Origin: Eonycteris spelaea
Taxonomy: Eukaryota; Chordata; Mammalia; Chiroptera; Pteropodidae
Direction of reading: 5' to 3'
Length of the DNA: 64,000 nucleotides
Assembly: GCA_003508835.1 (NCBI GenBank)
Contig: PUFA01000072.1
Span: 4,066,501 to 4,130,500, forward strand
Shown piece by piece: positions 10,759-23,577 of this stretch (position 1 is the stretch's first letter; every line of letters begins with the position of its first letter). A model generated the notes under the pieces. The model did no database searches. It saw only the letters and a list, made by a program, of their open reading frames with translations, and was not told where the DNA came from. The position numbers and the translations under genes are program-made.

Positions 10759-11169
10759 CTAGGAATAAAGAGAAACATGCACAATTAGAGTACAAGGAGA
10801 TCGTTTCACATCAGTAGTGATTTAGGAATAATTCTGCAAAGATGCATTTGGCAAAATTATTAAAATGTCCAATAACCTATTTGTCAAATTGTGAAACTAT
10901 CAAATTCACTTTCGATCTTGTTTACAGAAACACTGGAATATAATTATATGCTACCTTCACTTCATTGTTTTTAAGATTTGGGAAGCATATTATCTGGTTA
11001 TTTGATCATTATGAAAAATGTTGTTCCATATTTTACAAATATTTCATCTGTATGGGCTACAGATACCTATATATTCACCTCAATAAAAAGTTTCACTGTG
11101 TTCACAGGAATTAAAATGGTTTAGTTTAGTAAAATACATGACAATTTTTAAAGAAGAGGGTGTTCTTAC

Positions 11170-11214
11170 GATTAGGGATATCAGAAAGACCTTTGCTCCT
11201 GCAGAAAATATAAG
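11170..11214 (-). CDS. ABCA8: ABCA8-like coding exon 26 (shortened)
   Basis: This 45-base exon encodes LIFSAGAKVFLISLI between TTGCAG and GTAAGA. From memory the human ABCA8 exon is about 21 bases longer, with residues between LFS and the VFLI-like block. The reading frame is kept, so this is an in-frame contraction of a loop before the last helix, if the exon identification is right. Confidence 0.75.
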
Positions 11215-11991
11215 CTGCAAAAAAAGAAAGATAATGATATTAAATGGGAAACTTTTTGTTTCATGAATTTCTATCCAAATAAATGCGAACTGGCCTATTG
11301 AACACCTCTAATGGCACCAAGAGTGCCGTCTGAGTGTCTATTCTGAAATTTGTCGTGAGGAGTTGCCTTCCTTCCTCCGTAGGTCTATAAGCCTCTGTGC
11401 CTTTATTTGAAGCGATAGGATTTAACCATTATTCTTTGGGGAGAAAATCTTTGGGGATCTGTGCTAGCCTCCCCAGACAGCGAGGGCGAGGCAGGATTTA
11501 CCCTTCTCACACCTTTCTGCGCCCACTGTTCCTTTCACAAGACTCCTTTATCTCCTTTCCCCTCCCTATGGATACCTCTTTACTACATACGGTACCTTCC
11601 TTCTTTTCATAGAAGTATAGATATCAGTCAGCTTGAAAAAAAAAAAAGGATTTTATTCACATGGAGAGCTTCTCTAGAATCCTGAAATCCTAAAGATTAG
11701 GGACATTTCCTTTGCCCCTTCTAAAGCTGTGCAAAGCCCAGAAAGAGTGTAAAGGCTGCTCTGTTTCTCGCCACCCATTATCCTTCCTCCCTACCCATGA
11801 GTCAGTGCCAACTCTTCCATTACAGTTCAGCTGGACTATATCATCCTATCTGGGAGAAATTCAGATGGAATCCCTGAAGTGAAATCTTCAAATGTCATTC
11901 ATATTTAACACATAGAGTCCCAACCCTAAGCAAAGCTTTCACAGTTGGTCAACAGTTCCAGGACACTGAGAAAGATGGTGGCATTACTTAC

Positions 11992-12111
11992 ATGTAAAGG
12001 TAAGAGCATACAGCCAAGTAATGTGGTGTGTGGTATTAAAAAGGTGACCGCATACAGTGAAACATATTCATAGTTATCCACCAGAAGCATAGCCAAAGAG
12101 AAGAAGGTGAT
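11992..12111 (-). CDS. ABCA8: ABCA8-like coding exon 25
   Basis: This 120-base exon encodes ITFFSLAMLLVDNYEYVSLY then AVTFLIPHTTLLGCMLLPLH, two hydrophobic segments of the second membrane half. The acceptor is TTTAG and the donor GTAAGT. It is open with phase 0 at both ends. Confidence 0.88.
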
Positions 12112-13763
12112 CTAAAGAAAATACAAATATGCATATGAACTGCCCTGAACATCAATAGATGTTCCAAACTGAGATGGCTCTTCTTTGGCAAGATGCCTAA
12201 TCTTTGCTCCAGCCTCAAAAACCAAGCTGAAATCAGCGTATCTCTACTGACACTTTCTCTCAGTAACTTAGCCAAATTCCTTTGGCTGAGACATCACTGG
12301 ATAAATCGAGGATCTAATATATTATTTTAATTAATAAAATTTTAATTTAATTTAATTTAGAATTCTATTTCAATTAATAGAATATTTTAATTCTAGAAAA
12401 GGAAAACAAACAGTGTATATTGTTTTAGAGGTAAAATTCAGATCAGTAGATAAGCAATAAAAGTAAAAATTGAAATTAATAGCTAATAACAATAAAAGGA
12501 GACTTTTGTTAACTATATCAATGGAGAAATATGAGCATTTAATAACCTAGTAGAAGTACTAAAATACAAAATTCAGGGATAAGACAGTTATAGGGATACC
12601 TGATGATCTCAGACTTCTTCGAAACCATTGCAGTGCCTTCCTAAAAGTTTTTTTTTGTTGTTGTTGTTGTATGATTTTTGTTTTTATTTTTTAATTCTAA
12701 TAGCTCTGTGTTACAAACCATCACTGTTATGGCTTTCAGAACATCCATCCTAAAAGTGTATCTCTGATCCTATTTCTTTTCTGTACTATAAGCTGCCATG
12801 GCTTCTCATGATCTATAGAATAAATTCTTGAGCACATCATTGAAGGTCGGTTATGATTCCGACCATTATTTTAACCATGAATAGGGCCATGCTCAGGCTG
12901 CACCATATCCATGTCAGGTTATTACTAATTCCTAGGACTTTCTCCCTTTTGGGTTTCTGTTCATCCATTATTTTCTATTTGTATCATCATTCTTCTCTAG
13001 CTATTGAAATCTTATATTCTTTCAGGTTTCACTTCCTAAAGAAAACTTCTGCTCTTGTTTTCATGAATAGATCTCTCCCTCCTCTGGTTTTCATAGACCT
13101 CTTCTTTATTCCTCAGTTGTATAACAGACTTTTAAAGATAGATGATGGCTTGATAATCTTTGCCTTATCTCTGTTTTAATAAGTGGCTGTTTCTCATCCG
13201 TTTACCCTGTAAGCCTTCTTTCAGTATTGAGACTCTTTTTTTTCTCCATTATTAGTCTTAGTTTGTGACACTTTGCAGGAAGCCAAGTGATGTTTGTTGA
13301 ATTAATAACTTTCTTTTTAGCATCCTGAAATGACAGGAAGTGGAACAGATGCGTGTAGATTTTTTTCCCTTCCTAATTTAGATAAAATAAGTATTGCTTT
13401 ATGGAATTAATTCTTAGTACAGAGTTGGAGAAGTAGTTTCTAGTTGTAACTAAGCTAGTAAGAGTGTTTATAAACTTGTATAACTTCATTTTTTTTTCAG
13501 TAAAAAAAATAACAAATGGTTTTCAGGTTTCCTTCTAGTTTTATGGCTCTAGAGGAAATTTGGCTATTTTTAAAGAAAGACAAAGGTAGAAATAGGAAGA
13601 GAAAAAGATGCATATTTTGAAAAGGATCCGTTCATAAAGCAAACTTAAAATATTTTAGACTGTAATATTAATTTATTCTTCTACCAAGGGCAAATTTTAA
13701 AGTATTTAGCTCAGAACTGTATATTACATATGTAAAATAAATGTTCAAAAGAAATATACTTAC
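12112..13763 (-). other. Intron 24; simple AT-rich sequence, no gene
   Basis: TTAA-rich sequence at about 12,310-12,400 and a (TTG)n run near 12,650-12,670. A 108-codon plus-strand frame at 12,853-13,179 is rich in Leu, Ile, Phe and Ser, as expected for AT-rich DNA, and has no domain I recognise. Confidence 0.4.
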
Positions 13764-13877
13764 GATAAAAAAGCAAAAAGACCAAATGCCACTGTTTTTT
13801 CTCCCCTTGCGAAAAATGAATGAAATGATATATGTCAAGAAGATAAGTGATGTGGCGTAACCAATAGCACATGGGAT
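13764..13877 (-). CDS. ABCA8: ABCA8-like coding exon 24
   Basis: This 114-base exon encodes [20 protein letters not shown] then [18 protein letters not shown]. The block [11 protein letters not shown] is a strong marker of the ABCA6/8/9/10 group. The acceptor is TTTCAG and the donor GTAAGT. It is open. Confidence 0.93.
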
Positions 13878-14076
13878 CTGAAATCAACAGGAATGTTACG
13901 TTTAGTTAAAGCCAATGCAGTCTAGGAAAACATTTAGGATCCAAAATGTCGTCATAGCACAGGGTTTTATAGTTATTAAATTTGTGACAATGTGATTATC
14001 AGTGAAAACAGTTTGCTTCTTCACATTTTCTATTAAATTGTACGATGATATTTGTTCTACGAATATTGTCACTTAC

Positions 14077-14250
14077 CTGCAGAATCTGAATTATACTTCT
14101 CAACAGAGAATTTTGGATGCTTAAAATGTAGTCCATTAAGTACATAAAAAGGAATATCAACCAGTACATTGGGACATCCACCAGCGCCTGTCCAAACCAG
14201 TAAGCAGAAGGGAAGAGCCCCGAAATTCGTAGCTGGGACCAAGCTTTGTT
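14077..14250 (-). CDS. ABCA8: ABCA8-like coding exon 23
   Basis: This 174-base exon encodes NKAWSQLRISGLFPSAYWFG then QALVDVPMYWLIFLFMYLMD and YILSIQNSLLRSIIQILQ. It is the conserved QLRISGL..YWFGQALVDV region of the second membrane half. The acceptor is AATCAG and the donor GTAAGT. It is open. Confidence 0.94.
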
Positions 14251-17200
14251 CTGATTAAGAGACAGCAAAAATACAAATGGTATTTCAATTTAAGGTTTAA
14301 GAAAATGTGGATCATGTAAGAAACTATTCCAATGAAACCTTCATTTGTAATAATTCTGCATCATGTCAACACCTGTTATCTGACCAACGGATATGGATAA
14401 ATCCAAACATAAATGATCCGTTTGCTGCTTTAATTAACAGCATTGATGTCCATCACACATCTGATAGAAACATGTGAAAGAAGACCTCAGAATAATCAAG
14501 GCATCAGCACTGCGGTAAACAAAACAGTAATTAATGACTTACGGGTGTTGGGTGGAATAGTTTATCTATCTAAGCAGCTAACTTTTCATCAGAGGGATTC
14601 TGCTTTGACTCCGTATGAACTGCTTGCTCTCTCTCTCTCTCCTCGCCTCCCTCCTTCCATTCCCCACTATTTCCTAGATTTCATTTGTGTGTCTGTAAAT
14701 AATAGCTTTATCCTTTTAATTTAAATAAATGACATATTAGTTTCACCTTAGAACACATTTAAATATTTATTACCCATCCAAATATTTGTGTATATATATG
14801 TAAATATAAATATATACATAAATATAAATGTATTTTGTATTCCTCATTGTTCTCTGAATAAACTCTTAAATCACATATTTTTAACTACTTATCAAGTGAT
14901 GTGGTTTTAGGCACAAATTCTATTTTAAACCTTTCTAATAATTTTGAATGTGTTTTTCTTTTGAAATATTTACATTCATTTGTTGATGGTCACTGATTAG
15001 CTAAATGATGCTTTTGTTTGAGACATAAATTGACCTAAGAATTCATATCAAATAAGGATTCGGTGATCTATGGGATTTGTGGGTGAAGCTAGAAGAAGAA
15101 TAAAAGACAATTTTAGGTTACTGATAGGATAACTGATGCATAGTGCTGACATTTATGGAGACAGAAAATATGGAAGAAGGAAAACATTTAAGAATATCAT
15201 AAATTCAATTTTGGAAGCATGACGTTTGAGAATCTGTGACTTCTAATGGAAAAGCTAAGAGAGAAGTTTGGGTCAGCATTGGAGGTGAAATTACAAATTA
15301 GAGATCTGAACTAGAATCAGATCTGTGAGTGACCAGTAGGTAGAGGCGATCTGAGGACTTTTGAAATTTAGAGATGACAGAGGAATAAGAAATTCCAAAG
15401 AAGACAAAGGGACAGTGGCCAGTGCTTAAGAGAAACTTGGTGAAATCGTGGTATCACACAGGCTAAAGCAAGAAAGTGTTCATGTTTCCTATGGGAGACG
15501 TTTTAAGCTCAGACTGTGTTACTGCCAGAATGACTTGACAGTTATATCAGTCCAGTAAATTGTATTTTCCAGGTTTCTTGGAGGTTCTACGCTAAAAAGG
15601 GAACATTACACGAATAATACTCTCTTCCCTTGGGCGACAGAATTACTTTGCAGAGGAAGTGACACAGGTGAAGATGGTACTGATTAAACAGAAATGCTTA
15701 TACCAGGTTTCACAGGTTTTTGTGTAATAAAGTTATCAAAATGGAACCATTAAAGGTATTCTATTGAAATTTGTAAGTAACGCTGATGCGAGTTGGTCTG
15801 CCTTGATTATCATGTAAATTTGCCACCTTCTGATTACTGCTCAAAATTTGTCTCCACTTCAGAACTACTGAATCAGAATCTTTATTTAAACAAAATGCTC
15901 CAATAATTTGTAGACCCATTAAAAGAGTCATTTGGATTAAAGAAAGAGTGTGAATGAAAATTTATAGATTGTCAGTTAAACATTGGGATTTTCTTTTTAT
16001 TTCTCCAAAGTGCTCACTTTTTAAAATATCATTTCCTTTTATTTCAACAATCTCTTTTTAATCAACATTTTCGAAATGTAATTTTTAAACAATAAAAAGT
16101 GCCCATATTAAGTATATGGTTGCTTGAGGTTTGATGAATGCATATATTCCTGCATTACCATCATAATCCAGGTGCAGACCATTTTCATCACCTCCCAAAA
16201 TTTCTCATGCTCTTTCGTAGTCAATAGCTTTATTGCTGGTTATAAGAAAACACAGGTCTCCTTTCTGCTACGATGTAGTGTTACCTTTCTGAGAATTTCA
16301 TATAAATGAAATCATTCAGTATTTACTCTTTTGTATCTTATCCATGTTGATGCATTTTTTAGTTTTCCCTTCTTTTGTATTGCTGAGTAGTAGTCCATTG
16401 TTGTCTCTACCAGAATTGATCAGTTCACAGCTTGATGAATATTTGGGTTGTTTCAGATTGTTGGCTACTATGCGTAAAGTTACTAAGAACACAAATGTAT
16501 AAGTCTACTTATGGAAAGATGTTTTCTTTTCTCTTGGGTAAATACTTAGGAGAGGAATTGCTGAGTCATGCAATAAGGTATTTTTAATTTATAAGACAAG
16601 GCCAAATTGTTTTTGCAAAGTGATTGTACAAGTTACATACCCACTAGTGATGCATGAGAGTTCCAGTTTCTCCACACCTCACTGACTCCTGACACTGTCA
16701 GTCATTTTAATATCGTTCATTGTATTTGGTATGTAAAGGTATCTCACTGGGGTTATTCTCTGGATTACTCATGCTATTAGCCATGGTTTTCATGGAAGTA
16801 TTTTCCATTTACATATCATCTGTGGTGAAGTATCTCTCAAATATTTTGCCCACCTTTAAAATTAGACTATTTTCTATTACTGAGATGTAAGAATTTTTTA
16901 TATTCTTGATACATGTTTTTTGTTAAATATATGTATTATGAATATTTTTCTCCTAGCCCACAGCTTTTTATTTTCTTATTGATGTTTTACAAAGAGCAAA
17001 AGGTTTCAACTTCGATGAAGTTCAAAATATCATTTTCTTTATGGTTTATGCTTCTGTCTCACCTGGGAAATATTTGCCTACCATGAGATCTGATTCACTT
17101 CAAAATAATTTGTGTATGGGGTGAAGTGAGTGCTGAGAACATTTTTTTCATAACAATATCAAGTTTCCATACAATTTGCTGAGAGGATTAACCCATTTGA

Positions 17201-17628
17201 ATTCCCTGGGTAGTTTTATTGAAGATAAATTGATGATATGTGTTTAGGTTTATATCTGAAATGTCTATTCATTATATATATATTTATATGATTATCCTTA
17301 ATTAATACAACACATATTCTTGGTTATTATAACTTGGTAATAAACCTTGAAGTCAGAAGCATAAATCTTCAAACTTTGTTTTTCTTTTTCAGTTATTTTG
17401 TCTATTTTAAGTTTTTTGCATATCCAGGTGAATTGTAGAATTATTCTCTATCATCTACCTATAATTTGTATTTCTATTTATACTTCTTTTTATTTTTATA
17501 GCTTAGGATTTATGTCTGAATTGGCTGCTCAATTAAACATTCATAAATAGCCTCTTAAAAACCCTGAATTACATTACTTCAGCATGTGATCATTCAAAGT
17601 AATAAAATGTGCAGTTACTCGTTGTTAC
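14251..17628 (-). other. Intron 22; old L1 in its downstream part
   Basis: About 14,730-14,960 is very AT-rich with TATATATA tracts. About 15,000-16,080 holds nothing I recognise. From about 16,085 to 17,520 it is an L1 3' end, listed separately. Confidence 0.5.
16085..17520 (-). mobile_element. Old L1 (L1M) 3' end, minus orientation
   Basis: The plus strand shows the reverse complement of an ancient L1 3' untranslated region and ORF2 end: TGCTGAGTAGTAGTCCATTG, TTGGGTAAATACTTAGG-like text, a block near TGCAAAGTGATTGTAC and later TTTGCTGAGAGG. Many indels show it is dead. Confidence 0.75.
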
Positions 17629-17733
17629 CTTATAATCATCAATGCTGCTCATAGCAATGTAAGGAGCACAACTGGATGCCAGAATCAGCCAGGACATGAC
17701 AGGCAACAGCAATTCAAATGGATTATTTTGTTC
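17629..17733 (-). CDS. ABCA8: ABCA8-like coding exon 22
   Basis: This 105-base exon encodes [20 protein letters not shown] then [15 protein letters not shown]: the end of extracellular domain 2 followed by a membrane helix. The acceptor is TCAAAAG and the donor GTAACA. It is open with phase 0 at both ends. Confidence 0.9.
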
Positions 17734-18859
17734 CTTTTGAAAAAGCAAAAATACAATGAGCCGAACGAATGAATGTAAAGTTCATTTTCTGAAATACATT
17801 TAAGAAAATATAAAACAGATTACATATAATCCTGCCTGAGGTCTCTTTTGAGATTTTCAAGCTCCTTCATTATCCATTCAGTTTTGAAGCTTGACTTTTA
17901 GCTTGATACTCATATTTATGATAAGGAACGTGATTCAAAGAGGTAAATGAATTTATAATATTATAGAGTTGGAAAGTAGAGTAAGATTTTTTTCATTTTC
18001 TTTATGATTCTAAAATTTATTCTGATGCTAAATAAGAAATAAGGATAATTCACAGTTGAAACATTCAAATTCTTAACGGATCTTTATAGTCACTTCAAAT
18101 GTAATAGTTTGACATAGAAACTATATGTGATATTTTATGGGCTTAGTGATAATAAATTATCTTTTTAGGTATACCATGAGACCAGATAAATATTGGTTGA
18201 GGATTCAAAAGTAGAGATGAGTTACTAGATGAGGAAGTAAAACCTCCAAGGAAAACCTTTGCCCTTAAGTATGCATATTGTTGCTCCTTTTTATAGCCAT
18301 CTTTAAGGACAGAAGGTTCACGCACGCTCGAATGCAGACTCCATGTCACTTTCATGCTTCCCATACTTAAAGGGCCACTGTGGTTTGATAAAGCATATTA
18401 CTGAAAAATGAAAGTTCGAACCAGAGCCTATTGTCGTCAGTCTGCTCATTAGAGAAACACTTCCTAAACACAGAAAGATGAGGTTTAAGTTTATAGTAGG
18501 AATCTTTCCAGAATGCCTTGCGTGATGGTGGGTTCAGTACTCAGTGGCAAATCCATTGAATTTGGGTAGGACAGAAACAAGGTCTGAAATTACAAAAAGA
18601 CTCCTACTTGAGCAATGAGTAGGTAAATTTGATGGAGTATACAATGAGTTGCTGGAGATGTTAGTTAAAGTTGAGATGACCTTACACTGTGTAAGGTCAG
18701 CTGAGCTGGTTGGTGTCATCAGACTCCCCCTAGCTAAATAGGATGTTTTTACAGGTGAAATCCTAAGGCAACTTGCTCTATTATTGTATCCTTCCTCAGA
18801 AAATGGAAAATCGAAAAAGCTTTCACAGTCTTCTAGGAGGTTTATTAAATAAACCATAG

Positions 18860-18879
18860 TGTGTGTGTGTGTGTGTGTG
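18860..18879 (+). repeat. (GT)n microsatellite
   Basis: About ten GT units in intron 21, followed by a short TATATATA tract. Confidence 0.9.
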
Positions 18880-19891
18880 CATACACATATATATATTCTA
18901 AAATTAATTAATACTTGATGGATGACTAAAGCCTCTTGCTTTAATGATTAAGTTTCTTAAACACCCCGCTGAAAGGAATTTTTATTTCCTGAGCACATGG
19001 TGAGGTATGTTGTGAGAGGTTACCCCAGATCTTACTGGAACATATGAAAATAATGATGGCTACATGGTCCATTTTATATACACACGGGTAGATGTTTATT
19101 GGCAATCTATAGAATCATAAAACCTTATGGTTGAGTGGGATATAGATGATTTCCTGGCCTCTGACATTCATTTACATATTTAACAAATAAGTTATTACGT
19201 GCTTATGATGTTCCAGCCCCTACCCTATGTAGAGGGTATTATGTAGTGTTAAAGATTCATGGTCCCTATGCTTAAAGAACTAAGAGGAAGAAATATATTT
19301 AGGAAATAATCAAAACGGAAAAATTACAAACTCTGATAGGTAGTCTGGTTTCCAAACTTAAAGGGCCATAGACAAGCCAATCATCTGGGCCTTTTTTCAG
19401 AAATATGTTGTTTTTGTTTTGTTTTGTTGTTTTGTTTTGTTTTGTTTGCCTCGTGTCTAAAAAAGTTGGTTTGGTAGGTCTACAGTAGGCCCTAGGAATT
19501 AATACTTTTTGCAATTCTATCCTGAACTTTGTCCTACATATTTTTCTTTTGTAGCATTTATAAAAGTAATAATAAGTCTTCTATTTCGCTCTCTTTCTCT
19601 CTCTGTTCTTTCCTTCATCATTTCATTATTTTTGTGCTAGTTGCAGTTCTGTATGATTTCACTTCTGTTTCCTCATATTCTCTTTGAAAACATATTGTTA
19701 GTTTTATTTCACATTAAAAAAAAATTGAAGTTCTGAAAAGAGTATTGTTTTCTCAAAGCAAGAGAGCTACAATGAACCGAAATGCTCATTTATCACACAG
19801 TGGTTTACTCAATGAGAATAAAAGTCCAGCACTTAAAAGGGTGATCTGGGAGATTCCTGATGGAAGAGAATTCATAAAAGTATGGACTTAC

Positions 19892-20029
19892 CTCCAAAAA
19901 TGTACTCCTGTCAGTTTGGATATGTGCTGATGGTTTAACCATTCCAAGTAACCCATTGCTAACAATATCCATGAGGACGGGGAAGCAATTCAGTCTTTTG
20001 GTATTGCATGCTAATGAAAAGTTGTAACT
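19892..20029 (-). CDS. ABCA8: ABCA8-like coding exon 21
   Basis: This 138-base exon encodes [20 protein letters not shown] then [20 protein letters not shown] and RSTFLE, part of extracellular domain 2. [12 protein letters not shown] is characteristic of ABCA8/9. The acceptor is TTTTAG and the donor GTAAGT. It is open. Confidence 0.93.
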
Positions 20030-20578
20030 CTAAAACATAAAAAGCAAGGTTATAAATTCTCAGAGAGCTTCATTTTTTTTTCTAAAGAGGTCAAAATTCA
20101 ATGTTTTACTTAAAAAGTCATGTTTTAAAAATCATGTCAAATAATGAAAACAAACACTGTGTAAGTAAACCAAAATACGTGTTTGGCTGTATCTGGTTTT
20201 CAGGACACAAATTGTTTGGCTTAAGGCTGGAATCAAGTAGTATTATTATTGTTTAAGAACAAATCAGAAGTTTCAGATATATATATTAGAAAACCCTTGA
20301 GAGGAAACATGAATTCTTGGGACTTAAATATGTACTATGTACTTGGATTGTATGAGGATTGTATAGTACTTTTATTTTACTGATACATACAGTTTGTGTT
20401 GGTAGATAGTGATTGATATATGAATTATTTATCATACTAATGACTACAATTCACTAAGTAATAAATGAAAGCAGTATATATTTTTCATTTTGTTTCCTAA
20501 ACTGGAAACCTGAATATATTGATGGTATATTAGCTTTTGATACCTTTAAGAAAAATTACTAAATAGAGACCAGCATAC

Positions 20579-20712
20579 CTTTTCATGACCAGACACAATG
20601 ATGGCTCCGTTATATGATGGATCATCTAGGCCATTTCTAGTTCCTGATATATCCACTTCCAAAGCTATGTTCTGATGCTCCACGGAATGTATAAAGTCAT
20701 CAATGCTTGCTC
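20579..20712 (-). CDS. ABCA8: ABCA8-like coding exon 20
   Basis: This 134-base exon encodes (G)[20 protein letters not shown] then [20 protein letters not shown] and GHEK, in extracellular domain 2. The acceptor is ATTTAG and the donor GTATGC. It is open. Confidence 0.93.
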
Positions 20713-21619
20713 CTAAATTGTAGTTAAATGTATTATGTGTCACAAAACTCAGAAAATCAATGTCAAGTTGTGCACCGAAATTAAAATTAACATCCCTACG
20801 GATACTTACTGTAATATGGACTGTGAGGATATTTTCCCACATGATAACGTGCATAACACTGTGAATGAAAAATCTACTTACTTCTCATGGAATTTACTTT
20901 CTAATATGTTTATTTGCTTATGATTACTGCCATATGGTGCATTTGGAATAGATTTTTTCCCTTAGAATTTTTTGATGAGTGACCATACCAAAGAGGTTTT
21001 AATGACACAGATCATCTCTAATTAACTACCAAATTTGCTAAATCTCACTTCACTACTGTGAGATTATTGACTGATCTTCAAAATGTTTCATGATACAAAA
21101 AGACAACCTGTTAAATGGCTATGTGAAGAGCTCTATGGACTTTCTCCTCAGAAAAACAACCATAACTAGTAAAAAATTACTAAAAACCCAACAAGTTAAA
21201 ATCTTTTGATTGTCTTGAAGGCATATAGAAAATGAAAAAAAAAAAACCCTACATTTATTTAAGAAAATATGCTAAATCTGTAGAAGAACATTTGAGAAAG
21301 TGTGGAAAATACCTATGCTTTCACGCCCCACCCCCTTTCTTGATTAGCATAACAGAAGCTCCATTGTGGAATGTGCAGAGCCAAGAACTCAGAGCCCACG
21401 TTACAGTATCTTCCTGGGGCAAGGATGATTTTTGGTCTCTTGTCCCTAGATTAGAGCTTCTACCCTGTGAGTAGAAGATGGATGGAAGAAGAGAACTCCA
21501 GACCACTGGGCCACTCTTGCCTGGTACCAAGATTCTGCAACATGAAGGTGAAAGCAGTAAGAAAGACTGGGGGCCTGCCCCTCCCAGGAAGATAATGTGT
21601 CTATCGAAAACACGTCTCG

Positions 21620-23165
21620 TCTTTACATTACACACAAAAATGAACTGAAAATGGATCACAGACCCACTGTAAGAACTCAAAGTATAAAATCCTGAGAAGA
21701 AAATAGAGGAGTAAGCCTTCGCAATCTCAGGTTAGGCTATGCCTACTTAAAAATGTCATCAAAAGCACAGGGAAGGAAAAAAATAAGTCAGATTTCATAA
21801 AAATGAAAATGTCACGCTGAAAAAAGACACCAATAGCAAAATGAAAAGACAGTCTACAGGATGAGTTAAATACCAGCAACACATTTACAGTTGATTCTTA
21901 TTATTCACAGTGGTTTTGTATTCATGTCTATAAAATCACTATAATGTCACCATAAATATTGAATTGATAAACTGAACCATTGTTCCTAGGGGAAACACAG
22001 AGTTAGATTCCTGTGAGCCTCTGGTTACAACAATTTCTTTCACCACTCAATACGTTGCTTTATTTTCTGTGTGCTTCTGCATATATATTGTTGCTTCATT
22101 AACACTGATCTCACAGCCAACAGCACTGTAACTCATGCCCGATCGAAGCTGATCTAACACACATATTTTCTCCATAAGGCACGTCCCAGCCTACCTGAGC
22201 TTAGAAATAGCATTTCAGCACTGCGCTTGGGGACCACTTTAAACAGCAAAATCACCAAGGAAAAGCACAACAGTGTGAAAAATGCAGCACTAAACAGATT
22301 ACAGAGAGGATATTTGTTTGCAGTATGAGATATTTGTTAACAGTGTTAGCTGGAAATGTGTGTATCAGGTGACACAAAATTTTCACATCTTTGAGCATAT
22401 CTGTGAATGACAAAAGTGCCATGAGTATTGGTTTGGGAGTTACAAATAAATTTTAGAGAGTGGACAAATTTGTAAATACATAATCTGTGAATAATGAGGA
22501 TCTATTATATCTGACAAGAGACTTGTATATAGACTATATAAGAAACTTATAACTCAATTAAAAAATGTAACCCATTTTTAAAAGTGGGAATAAAAGAAAT
22601 TACTATAAAAAAGATATACAACTGGTCAGTAAGCACATGAAATAAATGCTCAACATCATTAGCCATTAGAAAACTGCAAAGCAAACCAAAAGATACTACT
22701 GTGTATAGCAGCATTGATTACAATAACCAGTTACTGGAAAAAACCACAAATTTCCATTTTCTCATGACTAATAAAATGTACTATATCCACACAACAGAAT
22801 ATTATTCAACAATTTAAACACTGAAGTACTGACACATGGTATCATAGATGAACTTTTAAAACATCATGCTAAATGAAAGAACTCAGTCACAAAAAATCAA
22901 ATATTATATGAATCTATTTATATTAAACATCCAGAGTAGCAAATCCATAGAAGTAGAAAGTAAATTTGTGATTGATCAGAGCTGGGGGCAGAGAGAATGA
23001 GAATGACTACTAATGAGTATGGAATTTGTTTTTGAGATGAAAATATTCTAAAATGAATTGTAGTGAGGATTACACAATTCTGTAAACATACCAAAAATCA
23101 TTAAATTATACACTTTAAATGAATAAATCATATGGCTTGTGAATTATATCTCAAGCTGTTAAAAA
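21620..23165 (+). mobile_element. Old L1 3' end, interrupted by a DNA transposon
   Basis: From 21,620 to about 21,890 and again from about 22,510 to 23,165 the plus strand matches the end of L1 ORF2 and its 3' untranslated region: AGCACATGAAATAAATGCTC, ATATTATTCAACAAT and a terminal ATTATATCTCAAGCTGTTAA. The two halves are collinear and split by an insertion with inverted ends. Confidence 0.8.
21888..22509. mobile_element. Non-autonomous DNA transposon with inverted ends
   Basis: The left end reads GATTCTTATTATTCACAG and the right end CTGTGAATAATGAGGATC, imperfect inverted repeats about 18-24 bases long. The element is about 620 bases and splits an L1 3' end, so it inserted after that L1. 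It has no long reading frame. It resembles mariner/Tigger-derived MITEs, but I cannot name the family. Confidence 0.7.
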
Positions 23166-23410
23166 TGTTTTGGGGGTACAGACTCTTCCATTTTGCAAAC
23201 TGCCACCAGATAATTTATTCTCATTGGCAAATACTTTTCTAATTCCTGCTCCCTTTTGGGCTTGTATTCATCATTGCCAAGCCTCATAAATTGTATCGAA
23301 CACATGCTGAAGACGTCAAAAGCTTGTTTTTCTCTTTCATGTTTATGTTTTCTAAGTCATGCTCTAAATAGTAAATGTACCTGGAAATGAGGTATGGACC
23401 ACGTCATTAC

Positions 23411-23577
23411 CTGTTTTATTGATGATTAATAATTGAGTGAGCGGATCACATGGCTGCTGTCCAGGGGCAAGGAAGTATAATTGAGGAGAAAGTTCCCACG
23501 TGTAACTGTTTTGATATATTTTCAAGAGGATATACTCCAAAAGCACAGGGGAAAATCCAATTCCTAGAATCAATAGC
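23411..23577 (-). CDS. ABCA8: ABCA8-like coding exon 19
   Basis: This 167-base exon encodes [20 protein letters not shown] then [20 protein letters not shown] and [15 protein letters not shown]: the first helix of the second membrane half and the start of extracellular domain 2. The acceptor is TGCAG and the donor GTAATG. It is open. Confidence 0.93.
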
